Made by a program: the position numbers and the translations under genes
The notes under the pieces: model-generated
Databases searched by the model: none
What the model was told of the DNA's origin: nothing
Seen by the model: only the letters and a program-made list of their open reading frames with translations
Assembly (NCBI RefSeq): GCF_007830335.1
Contig: NZ_VLKU01000002.1
Span: 248,001 to 312,000 of the forward strand
DNA from: Paracoccus sulfuroxidans
GTDB taxonomy: Bacteria > Pseudomonadota > Alphaproteobacteria > Rhodobacterales > Rhodobacteraceae
Length of the DNA stretch: 64,000 nt
Direction: 5' to 3'
Shown: in pieces, positions 27,239 to 35,344 of the stretch
How positions within the stretch are numbered: the first letter of the stretch is position 1
Layout of the letters: every line of letters starts with the position of its first letter

Positions 27239-28288
27239 ATGTTCGGAACTGCGTTGCAGGCCGTGGGCCTGACGTCGCGCCAAAAGGCCGCGGTGATCGT
27301 GCGCCTTGCGCTGGGGGACGGCAACGATCTGGACCTCTCGACCCTGCCCTCTGCGCTGCAGGCGGAACTGGCACAGGAAATGGCGCTGATGGGGCTGGTG
27401 GACAAGCAGACCCGCGACTCGATCGTCGATGAATTTTGCACGATGCTGGATGATGTGGGGCTGTCCTTCCCCGGCGGCATCGATGGTACGCTGGACCTGC
27501 TGGACGGGCATCTGTCGCAGGACACCGCCGACCGATTACGCCGGATGGCCGCGCTTTCAGGCGTTGGCGACCCTTGGGTGCGGATCGCCGCGCTCTCCTC
27601 GCCCATTCTGGCCGAGCTTGCCCGCACGGAAGCGGTCGAGATTGCGGCGGTCATGTTCTCGAAACTGCCGGTGCCGCGCGCGGCTGAGATCTTTGGCCAG
27701 ATCGCCGCCGAACGGGCCCGCCAGATCGCCTTTGCAATGTCGCTGATCGGAGACATTGATGCGGCCGCCCTGCGGCGGATCGGGCACGCGCTGATTCAGG
27801 CCGCCGATTCCGTGCCAAGCCCGGCGCTGGAGGGCAAACCGGTCGAGAAGGTGGGCGCGATCCTGAACTTCTCTCCCTCCGCGACCCGTGACACGGTGCT
27901 GGCCGGTCTTGACGATGACGATGCCGAATTCGCAGGTCACGTCCGCAAGGCGATCTTCACCTGGGCCAATATTCCGGCGCGCATAGATCCGCGCGACATC
28001 AGCCGCATCACCCGCGAGGTCGAAGGCGTCACCTTGCTCAGGGCGCTGGCGGGCTCGCAGGGCAAGAACCTACCCACCGCACAGTTTCTGCTGGGCGGCA
28101 TGTCGACGCGTCTGGCCGATTCCACGCGCGAGGAAATGGAGGCTTTGGGCAAGGTCGCCGCCAAGGATGCCGAGGAAGCCATGGATCTGGTCGTCGCCGC
28201 CATTCGCCGGATGGAGGCGGCGGGCGATCTGTTCCTGATCGCCGGTGAGGGCGATGATGAGCCGGACAACCCCGCCCAAACGCCTTGA
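27239..28288 (+). CDS. FliG-like flagellar motor-switch protein homologue (orphan)
   Basis: A 349-residue all-helical protein. It starts MFGTALQAVGLTSRQKAAVIVRLAL, which matches the FliG N-terminal pattern LTGRQKAAILLLALG. The C-terminal part has the FliG-like LRALAGSQGKN, STRLADSTREEMEALGKVAAKDAEEAMDLVVAAIRRMEAAGDL, corresponding to the armadillo/C-terminal motor domain end. The charged torque helix is not obvious. No other flagellar gene lies in the window. It could be a vestigial or reassigned FliG, or belong to a flagellar set elsewhere. The alternative TTG start at 27203 is less likely, since it overlaps the purB terminator. Confidence 0.7.
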   Translation: MFGTALQAVGLTSRQKAAVIVRLALGDGNDLDLSTLPSALQAELAQEMALMGLVDKQTRDSIVDEFCTMLDDVGLSFPGGIDGTLDLLDGHLSQDTADRLRRMAALSGVGDPWVRIAALSSPILAELARTEAVEIAAVMFSKLPVPRAAEIFGQIAAERARQIAFAMSLIGDIDAAALRRIGHALIQAADSVPSPALEGKPVEKVGAILNFSPSATRDTVLAGLDDDDAEFAGHVRKAIFTWANIPARIDPRDISRITREVEGVTLLRALAGSQGKNLPTAQFLLGGMSTRLADSTREEMEALGKVAAKDAEEAMDLVVAAIRRMEAAGDLFLIAGEGDDEPDNPAQTP

Positions 28289-28393
28289 CACGCGCCCCTG
28301 CCCCTTGCCTGTCGGCTGAAGCTGACCTAGCACTTGCGAAGCCCCCGCTTGGCCGCGCGCCGCTTTGCGGCATCCCTGAACCCGAGGCCCGTC

Positions 28394-28537
28394 ATGACCA
28401 ATCAGATCGCGCTGGCCCTTGCCCTGCTGATCGCGGCGGCCTTCGCCATCGACGCATTCTTCATCCATTTCGGCCTTGCGGTATTTCTGGGCAAACAGTT
28501 CGCCGCGCTGATCGAATACCTCAGCTTCTGGCGCTAG
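28394..28537 (+). CDS. Small single-pass membrane protein
   Basis: A 47-residue protein, MTNQIALALALLIAAAFAID followed by AFFIHFGLAVFLGKQFAALIEYLSFWR. Almost the whole chain is hydrophobic, with one or two short helices (about 4-20 and 22-36) and a terminal aromatic-basic end. CGAGG lies 7 bases before the ATG. It sits between the FliG-like gene and gap. I recall similar short proteins annotated as hypothetical in Rhodobacterales, which with the good start signal supports a real gene. Function unknown. Confidence 0.65.
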   Translation: MTNQIALALALLIAAAFAIDAFFIHFGLAVFLGKQFAALIEYLSFWR

Positions 28538-28666
28538 GCGGGTCTGATTCGCCCCACTTCGGCCTGTCGAAACCGGAAAAGCCCGGCTTGTGGACGGGCC
28601 GTCCTCAGCTTGGGGCGCTAACATTCGGGACTTAGGAGGTTTTCGGCAGATTTCCGGCCGTGGCGT

Positions 28667-28696
28667 TTGCATTCGTCCCCGAAGGCAAGCTATCAG
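28667..28696 (+). promoter_or_regulatory. Candidate promoter of gap with flanking inverted repeat
   Basis: TTGCAT (28667-28672) and TATCAG (28691-28696) are 18 bases apart, with the gap ATG 36 bases downstream. GTTTGCA (28665-28671) and TGCAAAC (28707-28713) form a perfect seven-base inverted repeat around the promoter, so a repressor could bridge it. Confidence 0.4.
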
Positions 28697-28731
28697 CACA
28701 GCGAATTGCAAACATCGGCGGAGATACCAGC

Positions 28732-29733
28732 ATGGCAGTCAAGGTGGCGATCAACGGATTTGGCCGGATTGGCCGGAACGTGCTGCGCGCGATCATTGAA
28801 TCGGGGCGCAATGATATCGAGGTTGTGGCCATCAACGACCTCGGCCCTGTCGAAACCAACGCACATCTGCTGCGCTATGACTCGGTGCACGGGCGCTTCC
28901 CGGCGAAGGTCACCGTGAACGGCGACACCATCGACGTCGGTCGCGGCCCGATCAAGGTCACCGCGATCCGCAACCCGGCCGAACTGCCCTGGGGCGACAT
29001 CGACGTCATCATGGAATGCACGGGCCTCTTCACCTCGAAGGAAAAGGTCCAGCCGCACCTGTCGACCGGCGCCAAGCGCGTGCTGATCTCGGCCCCGGGC
29101 GACAATGCCGACAAGACCATCGTGTTCGGCGTCAACGATAACACGCTGACCAAGGACGATCTGGTCGTCTCGAACGCTAGCTGCACCACCAACTGCCTGT
29201 CGCCGGTCGCAAAAGTGCTGAACGACGCCATCGGCATCACCCGTGGCTTCATGACCACGATCCACAGCTACACCGGCGACCAGCCGACGCTGGACACGAT
29301 GCACAAGGACCTGTATCGCGCCCGCGCCGCTGCGCTCTCGATGATCCCGACCTCGACTGGTGCCGCCAAGGCCGTGGGTCTGGTGCTGCCGGAATTGAAA
29401 GGCAAGCTCGACGGCGTGTCGATCCGCGTGCCCACGCCGAACGTCTCGGTCGTCGACCTGGTGTTCGAAGCCGCCCGCGACACCACCGTGGAAGAGGTCA
29501 ATGCCGCCATCAAGGCTGCCGCCGACGGCCCGCTGAAAGGCGTGCTGGGCTACACGGATGAGCCGCTGGTCTCGACCGACTTCAACCACGACCCGCATTC
29601 CTCGGTCTTCCACATGGATCAGACCAAGGTGATGGAGGGCAAGCTGGTCCGCATCCTCAGCTGGTACGACAACGAATGGGGTTTCTCGAATCGCATGTCG
29701 GATACCGCCGTGGCCATGGGCAAGCTGATCTGA
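28732..29733 (+). CDS. gap: Glyceraldehyde-3-phosphate dehydrogenase, type I
   Basis: Glycolytic/gluconeogenic enzyme converting glyceraldehyde 3-phosphate to 1,3-bisphosphoglycerate. The 333-residue protein has the Rossmann start [16 protein letters not shown], the catalytic Cys151 in [12 protein letters not shown] and [32 protein letters not shown] is near the end. The acidic residue in VVAINDLG favours NAD over NADP. The ATG at 28732 ([11 protein letters not shown]) follows CGGAGATACCAG. A strong terminator follows, so it is monocistronic. Confidence 0.97.
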   Translation: MAVKVAINGFGRIGRNVLRAIIESGRNDIEVVAINDLGPVETNAHLLRYDSVHGRFPAKVTVNGDTIDVGRGPIKVTAIRNPAELPWGDIDVIMECTGLFTSKEKVQPHLSTGAKRVLISAPGDNADKTIVFGVNDNTLTKDDLVVSNASCTTNCLSPVAKVLNDAIGITRGFMTTIHSYTGDQPTLDTMHKDLYRARAAALSMIPTSTGAAKAVGLVLPELKGKLDGVSIRVPTPNVSVVDLVFEAARDTTVEEVNAAIKAAADGPLKGVLGYTDEPLVSTDFNHDPHSSVFHMDQTKVMEGKLVRILSWYDNEWGFSNRMSDTAVAMGKLI

Positions 29734-29754
29734 TCAGCCCCGCCAGAACGAAAG

Positions 29755-29785
29755 AACGCGCTCTGTCCCGACAGAGCGCGTTTTG
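29755..29785 (+). terminator. Rho-independent terminator after gap
   Basis: AACGCGCTCTGT and ACAGAGCGCGTT pair perfectly (12 pairs) around CCCG, followed by TTGC. It lies 21 bases past the gap stop; the T-tract is short but the stem is strong. Confidence 0.85.
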
Positions 29786-29814
29786 CATTCCGGACGCTGT
29801 TTCAAGCGGAAAGG

Positions 29815-30132
29815 TCAGTGCTTGCGCGAGGTCAACCGCTTGGCATTGGCGCGGGTGCGGCGGCGATATGGGGCCAGCGCAGCGACCATCACCTCATCGG
29901 CACGTTTCCCACGGCTTGCAGCGCGCAGAGCCGCATGCATGGCCTCGGTTGCGGCATCAGCCTTTTCAACCACCATCCGCTGCGGCTCGAAGGCGTCCTG
30001 ACGGATCAGCCCCATCATTCCAGCCGTGCGAAGCGCGATCACCATTTGCGAATCCCACGCCACCTGGGCCATCTGTTGCCACAGCACGAACGGTGCAGTT
30101 ATGGCCGACAGGTTCGATTTTCCCAAACCCAT
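29815..30132 (-). CDS. Small helical protein of unknown function (Rhodobacterales-type)
   Basis: A 105-residue protein starting [20 protein letters not shown]. The first half is hydrophobic-amphipathic ([23 protein letters not shown]). It is followed by [21 protein letters not shown] and a basic end ([17 protein letters not shown]). I recall short Rhodobacterales proteins with the same layout (W-D-x-Q-x-V-x-x-x-R, then R-x-M-V-x-E-K), sometimes auto-labelled antifreeze protein; that label has no support here. The pattern is phasin-like, but this is only an impression. It is convergent with gap and divergent from pyrC. Confidence 0.65.
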   Translation of the reverse strand: MGLGKSNLSAITAPFVLWQQMAQVAWDSQMVIALRTAGMMGLIRQDAFEPQRMVVEKADAATEAMHAALRAASRGKRADEVMVAALAPYRRRTRANAKRLTSRKH

Positions 30133-30255
30133 GCGCTAAACTCCCAATTCGATCAGACGATACAAGCTGCCTTCTGGCGCGAGTATTGCCAAGTCCAACT
30201 TTTGGGTAATGCGATCCCTCTGGAAACAGATCGGCACCCAGTGTACAGGCAAATC

Positions 30256-31299
30256 ATGAACAAATCGATCACAATCAGACGCCCCGACGACTGGCACCTG
30301 CACCTGCGCGACGGTGAGATGCTGCAGGCTGTGGCCGGATATTCCACGCATTTTGGCCGCGCCATCATCATGCCGAACCTGGTTCCGCCGGTGGTGACCG
30401 GCGCGCAGGCCAGCGCCTATCGCGACCGCATCCTGGCGGCCCTGCCCGCCAGAATGACGTTACGTCCGCTGATGACGCTCTACCTGACCGAGGCCACCGA
30501 TCCCGCCGATCTGCGCGCCGCGCATGCCGCGGGAATCATCACCGCGGTCAAGCTTTACCCCGCCGGCGCGACCACGAACTCCGCCAGCGGCGTGCGCGAT
30601 TTCGACAAGGTCCGCCCGGTTCTGGAAGCAATGGCCGAAGCAGGCATCCCGCTGTGCGTCCATGGCGAGGTGACCGATCCGGCCGTCGACATCTTCGACC
30701 GTGAGGCCGTCTTCATCGACCGCGTCCTTGACCCGATCCGCCGCGCGACCCCCGGCCTGCGCGTCGTCATGGAGCATGTGACCACGAAGGACGGCGTCGA
30801 TTATGCGCGCTCGACCGACAATATCGGCGCGACGCTGACCACGCATCACTTGGTCATCAACCGCAACCACCTGCTGGTGGGTGGCATCCGGCCGCATTAC
30901 TACTGCCTGCCCATCGCCAAGCGCGCCTCTCATCAAGAGGAGCTGCGCAAGGCCGCGACCTCGGGCGATGCGCGCTTCTTCCTCGGCACGGACTCGGCCC
31001 CGCACCCCGACCGCGCCAAGGAATCGGCCTGCGGCTGCGCGGGCTGCTTCACCGCGCCCAACACCATGTCGATCCTGGCTCAGGTCTTCGAAGAGGAAGA
31101 CGCCCTCGACCGGCTCGAGGCCTTCACCTCGCTCAACGGCCCGGCCTTCTACGGCCTGCCCCCGAACGAGGACCGGATCCGCCTGACCCGGCACGAGACC
31201 CCGGCCAGCTATCCGACCCACATTCCCGCCGGGGACGAAACCGTCACGGTCTTCGATCCGGGCTTCCCGCTTTACTGGCATGTCGAGGATCCCGCATGA
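30256..31299 (+). CDS. pyrC: Dihydroorotase (type II)
   Basis: Third step of pyrimidine synthesis, interconverting carbamoyl aspartate and dihydroorotate. The 347-residue protein begins [20 protein letters not shown], with metal-binding His14 and His16. The carbamylated Lys lies in [13 protein letters not shown], and further metal ligands are in CVHGEV and [18 protein letters not shown] carries the catalytic Asp. Length matches the E. coli enzyme (348). The ribosome site is weak (CAGG), and the ATG overlaps nothing. It is translationally coupled to pyrE by ATGA. Confidence 0.96.
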   Translation: MNKSITIRRPDDWHLHLRDGEMLQAVAGYSTHFGRAIIMPNLVPPVVTGAQASAYRDRILAALPARMTLRPLMTLYLTEATDPADLRAAHAAGIITAVKLYPAGATTNSASGVRDFDKVRPVLEAMAEAGIPLCVHGEVTDPAVDIFDREAVFIDRVLDPIRRATPGLRVVMEHVTTKDGVDYARSTDNIGATLTTHHLVINRNHLLVGGIRPHYYCLPIAKRASHQEELRKAATSGDARFFLGTDSAPHPDRAKESACGCAGCFTAPNTMSILAQVFEEEDALDRLEAFTSLNGPAFYGLPPNEDRIRLTRHETPASYPTHIPAGDETVTVFDPGFPLYWHVEDPA

Positions 31300-31967
31300 C
31301 CCTGCCCTTCCCCCCACGCGAGGAAATCGCCCGCCTCACCGCCCGCATGTTGCTGGAAATCAAGGCCGTCCATTTCAACGCGGCCGAGCCCTACACCTAT
31401 GCCTCCGGCCTCAAGGGCCCGACCTATATCGACTGCCGCAAGCTCATCTCCTACCCGCGCATCCGCTCGACGCTGATGGATTTTCTGGCGGCCACGGTGC
31501 TGCGTGACGCAGGCTTTGACGCTTTCGACAATATCGCGGGCGGAGAAACGGCAGGCATCCCCTTTGCCGCCTTCGTCGCCGAACGCCTAGAACTGCCGAT
31601 GACCTATGTGCGCAAGAAGCCGAAAGGCTATGGCCGCAACGCCCGCATCGAAGGCACGATGACCGAAGGCCAGCGCGTCCTTCTGGTCGAGGACCTGACC
31701 ACCGACGGCGGATCCAAGCTCAGCTTCGTCGACGCGATCCGCGAAACCGGCGCCAGCTGCGCCCATACGGCGGTCATCTTCTACTACGGCATCTTCCCGG
31801 AAACGACGCAGCGCCTCGCCGATCACGGCGTCCAGTTGCACCACCTCTGCACCTGGTGGGACGTATTGGCAGAGGCAAAAACCCAGGGCTTCTACGATGA
31901 GGCCACGCTGTCCGAGGTCGAAAGCTTCCTGACCGACCCGCGCGCCTGGCAGGCCGCCAACCCCTGA
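31296..31967 (+). CDS. pyrE: Orotate phosphoribosyltransferase
   Basis: Transfers phosphoribose to orotate, giving OMP, next but one after PyrC. The 223-residue protein has the PRPP-binding motif [14 protein letters not shown] (about residues 128-141) and the substrate segment [23 protein letters not shown] near the N-terminus. The start overlaps the pyrC stop (ATGA), so the two pyrimidine genes form one operon. A terminator follows within 10 bases. Confidence 0.96.
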   Translation: MTLPFPPREEIARLTARMLLEIKAVHFNAAEPYTYASGLKGPTYIDCRKLISYPRIRSTLMDFLAATVLRDAGFDAFDNIAGGETAGIPFAAFVAERLELPMTYVRKKPKGYGRNARIEGTMTEGQRVLLVEDLTTDGGSKLSFVDAIRETGASCAHTAVIFYYGIFPETTQRLADHGVQLHHLCTWWDVLAEAKTQGFYDEATLSEVESFLTDPRAWQAANP

Positions 31968-31975
31968 GACGACGG

Positions 31976-31999
31976 ACGGCGCCACTTGGCGCCGTTTCT
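31976..31999 (+). terminator. Terminator after pyrE
   Basis: ACGGCGCC-ACTT-GGCGCCGT is a perfect eight-pair hairpin followed by TTCTC, nine bases past the pyrE stop. The T-tract is poor. Confidence 0.6.
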
Positions 32000-32164
32000 C
32001 GCTCATGGCACAGGCAGGCTCCCGCCCGCGACTTCTTCGTTGCCCAAATACCCAATGACACCGCCCGCGCCACCGACCGGCGCGGCCGCATGACCCATGG
32101 ACCCGGACCCTCCCGATATGGAATAAGGTGGGTCTGCCAGAATCGAAACTCCGGAGCCTCAGGC

Positions 32165-33664
32165 ATGAGCGAGCTGCGCGCCGTCGAAATCAGAAACCCC
32201 AGCGAGATCGCCTCTGCCGTCGCCGAGCAGGCCGTCCCCTTCTCGATCGAGGCCGAGCAGCAGCTGCTGGGCGCGCTTCTGACCAATAACGAGGTCTATG
32301 ACCACGTCTCGCGCATCATCCAGCCGCGCCATTTCTACGATCCCGTCCACCGGCGGATCTATGAAATCAGCATGGACCGGATCACCAAGAACGCGCTCGC
32401 CAGCCCGGTGACGATCAAGGCCTTCATGGAAAACGACGCGGGCCTCGCCGATCTGGGTGGCCCGGCCTATCTGGCACGGCTCGCGGGGGCGGCGATCTCG
32501 TCCCATGCCGCGCGTGACTATGCCCAGATGATCCGCGAATTTGCCATGCGGCGCGACCTGATCATCCTCGGTCAGGAAATCTCGTCCCGCGCGACCACGG
32601 TCACCGTCGACGATTCCGCCGAGGAACAGATCAAGGCGGCCGAACAGACGCTTTACAAGCTGGGCGAACAGGGCGTGGCCGAGCGCGGCTTTCAAAGCTT
32701 CCTCTCGGCGGTGACCGGTGCGCTGCAGGCCGCGAACGCGGCCTATGGGCGGGGCGGCGGGCTCTCGGGGATCTCATCCGGGCTCATCGACCTCGACGGC
32801 AAGATGGGCGGCCTCAACCGCTCGGACCTCATCATCCTTGCAGGTCGTCCGTCGATGGGGAAAACCTCGCTTGCCACCAACATCGCCTTCAACGTCGCCA
32901 AGGCCCACAAAACCGGAGAGATGCCCGACGGCACCACCGGCACCGTTGCAGGCGGCGTCGTGGGCTTCTTCAGCCTCGAGATGTCGGCCGAACAGCTGGC
33001 CGCGCGTATCCTCTCCGAAGCCTCCGAGGTGCCGTCCGAAAACATCCGCCGCGGCGACATGACCGAGGATCAGTTCCGCAGCTTCGTTAACGCCGCCCAT
33101 GACCTGCAGAACTGCCCGCTTTACATTGATGACACGCCCGCGTTGCCGATCAACCAGCTGGCCGCCCGCGCGCGCAAGTTGAAGCGCACCATGGGGCTGG
33201 ACCTGCTGATCGTCGACTATCTTCAGCTTCTGCGTGCCGCGACCGCCAAGGACAGCCGCGTGAACGAGGTCTCCGAGATCACGCAGGGCCTCAAGGCCGT
33301 CGCCAAGGAACTCGACATCCCGGTTATCGCGCTCTCGCAGCTGTCCCGCGCGGTTGAAAGCCGCGAGGACAAGCGCCCGCAGCTTTCGGACCTGCGCGAA
33401 TCCGGCTCGATCGAGCAGGACGCCGACATCGTGATGTTCGTCTTCCGCGAGGAATATTACCGCGAGCGGGAAAAGCCCGCCGACCACGATCTGGAAAAGA
33501 TGGCCGCCTGGCAGCAGATCATGGAATCCTGCCACGGCAAGGCCGAGGTCATCATCGGCAAGCAGCGCCACGGCCCGATCGGCACGGTGGAACTGGCCTT
33601 CGAGGGCCGCTTCACCCGCTTCGGCAACCTCGAGCGCAACCGCAGCTGGGACCATAACGAATGA
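32165..33664 (+). CDS. dnaB: Replicative DNA helicase
   Basis: Hexameric helicase that unwinds DNA at the replication fork. The 499-residue protein begins MSELRAVEIRNPSEIASAVA. The N-terminal primase-interacting domain (about 25-125) includes AEQQLLGALLTNNEVYD. The RecA-like motor has Walker A GRPSMGKT (about 227-234) and Walker B LLIVDYLQLL, plus the DnaB block LSQLSRAVESREDKRPQLSDLRESGSIEQDAD. No intein is visible, though dnaB is a common intein site. The ATG at 32165 follows a GGAG ribosome site. The 197 bases upstream include the pyrE terminator and presumably its promoter. Confidence 0.97.
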   Translation: MSELRAVEIRNPSEIASAVAEQAVPFSIEAEQQLLGALLTNNEVYDHVSRIIQPRHFYDPVHRRIYEISMDRITKNALASPVTIKAFMENDAGLADLGGPAYLARLAGAAISSHAARDYAQMIREFAMRRDLIILGQEISSRATTVTVDDSAEEQIKAAEQTLYKLGEQGVAERGFQSFLSAVTGALQAANAAYGRGGGLSGISSGLIDLDGKMGGLNRSDLIILAGRPSMGKTSLATNIAFNVAKAHKTGEMPDGTTGTVAGGVVGFFSLEMSAEQLAARILSEASEVPSENIRRGDMTEDQFRSFVNAAHDLQNCPLYIDDTPALPINQLAARARKLKRTMGLDLLIVDYLQLLRAATAKDSRVNEVSEITQGLKAVAKELDIPVIALSQLSRAVESREDKRPQLSDLRESGSIEQDADIVMFVFREEYYREREKPADHDLEKMAAWQQIMESCHGKAEVIIGKQRHGPIGTVELAFEGRFTRFGNLERNRSWDHNE

Positions 33665-34011
33665 GCCTGCCCACGCCGGTCGTGACCATCGGCCTGCTGA
33701 TCGCCTCGAACGTCTTCATGACGATTGCCTGGTACGGCCATCTGAAGTTCAAATCCGCCCCGCTGATCGCCGTCATCCTGATCAGCTGGGCCATCGCCTT
33801 CTTCGAATATGTCCTGCAGGTTCCGGCGAACCGCATGGGGCATGGCTATTTCAGCGCGGCCCAGCTCAAGACCATTCAAGAGGTCATCAGCCTCTCAGTC
33901 TTCGTGATCTTTTCCTGGCTCTATCTGGGCGAACGCATCACCTGGCAGCATGGCGTGGGCTTTGCGCTGATCTGCCTTGGCGCCTGGTTCATCTTCCAGG
34001 ATTGGGGCTAG
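33661..34011 (+). CDS. DMT-like small membrane protein, DUF486 family
   Basis: A 116-residue protein with four hydrophobic helices (about residues 7-27, 33-53, 73-91 and 94-112), fitting the DUF486/DMT family of half-size transporter-like proteins. Family-typical segments are IAWYGHLKF, FFEYVLQVPANRMGHGYFSAAQLKTIQEVI and WLYLGERITWQHGVGFALICLGA. It overlaps the dnaB stop by ATGA, so it is co-translated with dnaB, though no functional link is obvious. Transport substrate unknown. Confidence 0.85.
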   Translation: MSLPTPVVTIGLLIASNVFMTIAWYGHLKFKSAPLIAVILISWAIAFFEYVLQVPANRMGHGYFSAAQLKTIQEVISLSVFVIFSWLYLGERITWQHGVGFALICLGAWFIFQDWG

Positions 34012-34057
34012 GGCGCGCAGAGGCCGGCTTGCCTTCCCGCGAAGTCCAAGCCAGAAC

Positions 34058-35281
34058 ATGCACATGCAACCCTATCTTCGTCCGGCGCCGGGCCGGTCTC
34101 CGCCCCATATCCTGACCCTTGTCGCATTGTCGGGGCTGGCGGCGCTGTCGATGAACGTCTTTTTGCCCTCGCTGCCCGGAATGGCGCGCGGCTTCGGCGT
34201 CGATTACGCGACGATGCAGCTTTCGGTCTCGGCCTATCTGGGCATGTGCGCGGTGCTGCAACTGGGCGCGGGCCCGATCAGCGACCGCTTCGGGCGACGC
34301 CGGGTGATGCTGGCCGCGCTGGTGATCTTCCTTCTGGCGACCGTGGGCACGCTGATGGCCCCGACGGCAGGCTGGTTTCTGGTCTTTCGCATGCTGCAGG
34401 CGGTGATCGCATCCGGGCTGGTGATCAGCCGCGCGGTCGTGCGCGACATGGTCCCGGCGGAACAGGCCGCCAGCATGATCGGCTATGTCACCATGGGCAT
34501 GGCCATCGTGCCGATGATCGCGCCCGTCGTCGGCGGCGTCGTCGATGAGACGCTGGGCTGGCACGCCAATTTCGCGATGATGGGGGCCTTGGGCCTTCTG
34601 GTCCTGATCGTCTGCTGGTGGGACATGGGCGAGACCGTGCGCGGCCATGGCGTGCCCCTGCGCCAGCAGATCGCGACCTATCCCGAACTTGCCCGCTCGC
34701 GCCGCTTCTGGGGCTATGCGCTGTCGGCCACGCTGTCCTCAGGCGCGTTCTTCGCCTATCTGGGCGGCGCGCCCTTCGTGGGCGAGACGGTCTTTCACCT
34801 CTCCCCCGCCGAGGTCGGCTATTGGTTCGCCGCGCCCTCGGTCGGCTATGCGGTGGGCAATTTCATGTCGGCCAAATGCTCGACCCGTTTCGGCATGAAC
34901 CGGATGATCCTCTGGGGCTCGGCCATCTGCAGCCTCGCGCTGATTATGGCGCTGACCGGCGATCTGACCGGGCATCAAAGCCCGCTTCTGTTCTTCGGCG
35001 CAGTCGCGATGACCGGGCTTGGCAACGGCATGACCATGCCCAACGCCAATGCCGGCATGATGAGCGTGCGGCCCGAGCTTGCCGGCACCGCCAGCGGCCT
35101 TGGCGGCGCGATGGCCGTCGGCGGCGGTGCTGCGCTTTCGGCGCTGGCGGGCGCGCTTTTGCATGACGACAGCGGCGCGGCCCCGTTGCTGGCGATCATG
35201 GCGGCCTCATCCTGCGCCTCGATTGCGGCGGTGCTGTGGGTCATGGCCCGTGAACGCAACCTGATCCGCGGCGAGGACTGA
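34058..35281 (+). CDS. MFS multidrug efflux transporter, Bcr/CflA family
   Basis: A 407-residue inner-membrane transporter with about 12 helices. The MFS motif A region GPISDRFGRRRVML (about residues 73-86) and the Bcr/CflA features MNVFLPSLPGMARGFGVDYATMQLSVSAYL and RMLQAVIASGLVISRAVVRDMV identify the family, which exports drugs such as bicyclomycin, chloramphenicol or sulfonamides. The substrate here is unknown. The ATG at 34058 (MHMQPYLRP) is chosen over an internal Met at 34064. It lies 47 bases after the DUF486 gene and 63 bases before the ScfR-type regulator, without a clear terminator. Confidence 0.9.
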   Translation: MHMQPYLRPAPGRSPPHILTLVALSGLAALSMNVFLPSLPGMARGFGVDYATMQLSVSAYLGMCAVLQLGAGPISDRFGRRRVMLAALVIFLLATVGTLMAPTAGWFLVFRMLQAVIASGLVISRAVVRDMVPAEQAASMIGYVTMGMAIVPMIAPVVGGVVDETLGWHANFAMMGALGLLVLIVCWWDMGETVRGHGVPLRQQIATYPELARSRRFWGYALSATLSSGAFFAYLGGAPFVGETVFHLSPAEVGYWFAAPSVGYAVGNFMSAKCSTRFGMNRMILWGSAICSLALIMALTGDLTGHQSPLLFFGAVAMTGLGNGMTMPNANAGMMSVRPELAGTASGLGGAMAVGGGAALSALAGALLHDDSGAAPLLAIMAASSCASIAAVLWVMARERNLIRGED

Positions 35282-35301
35282 CCGAGCCCTTGCCCCAACC
35301 C

Positions 35302-35331
35302 TTTGCAAAGCTTAGAAACGAGTTTGCAAAG
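35302..35331 (+). promoter_or_regulatory. Paired TTTGCAAAG operator in front of the ScfR/RamB-type regulator
   Basis: TTTGCAAAG occurs at 35302-35310 and again at 35323-35331, 21 bases apart (two helical turns), 14 bases before the regulator's ATG. The TTTGCAAA core matches what I recall of the RamB/ScfR recognition element. This spacing and place strongly suggest autoregulation. Confidence 0.7.
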
Positions 35332-35344
35332 TCAGGGAGCCGCC

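Noticed and set aside
29815..30132. Antifreeze protein label for the small helical gene
   Set aside because: No ice-binding repeat (such as TxT arrays) is present; the name would come from automatic transfer only.
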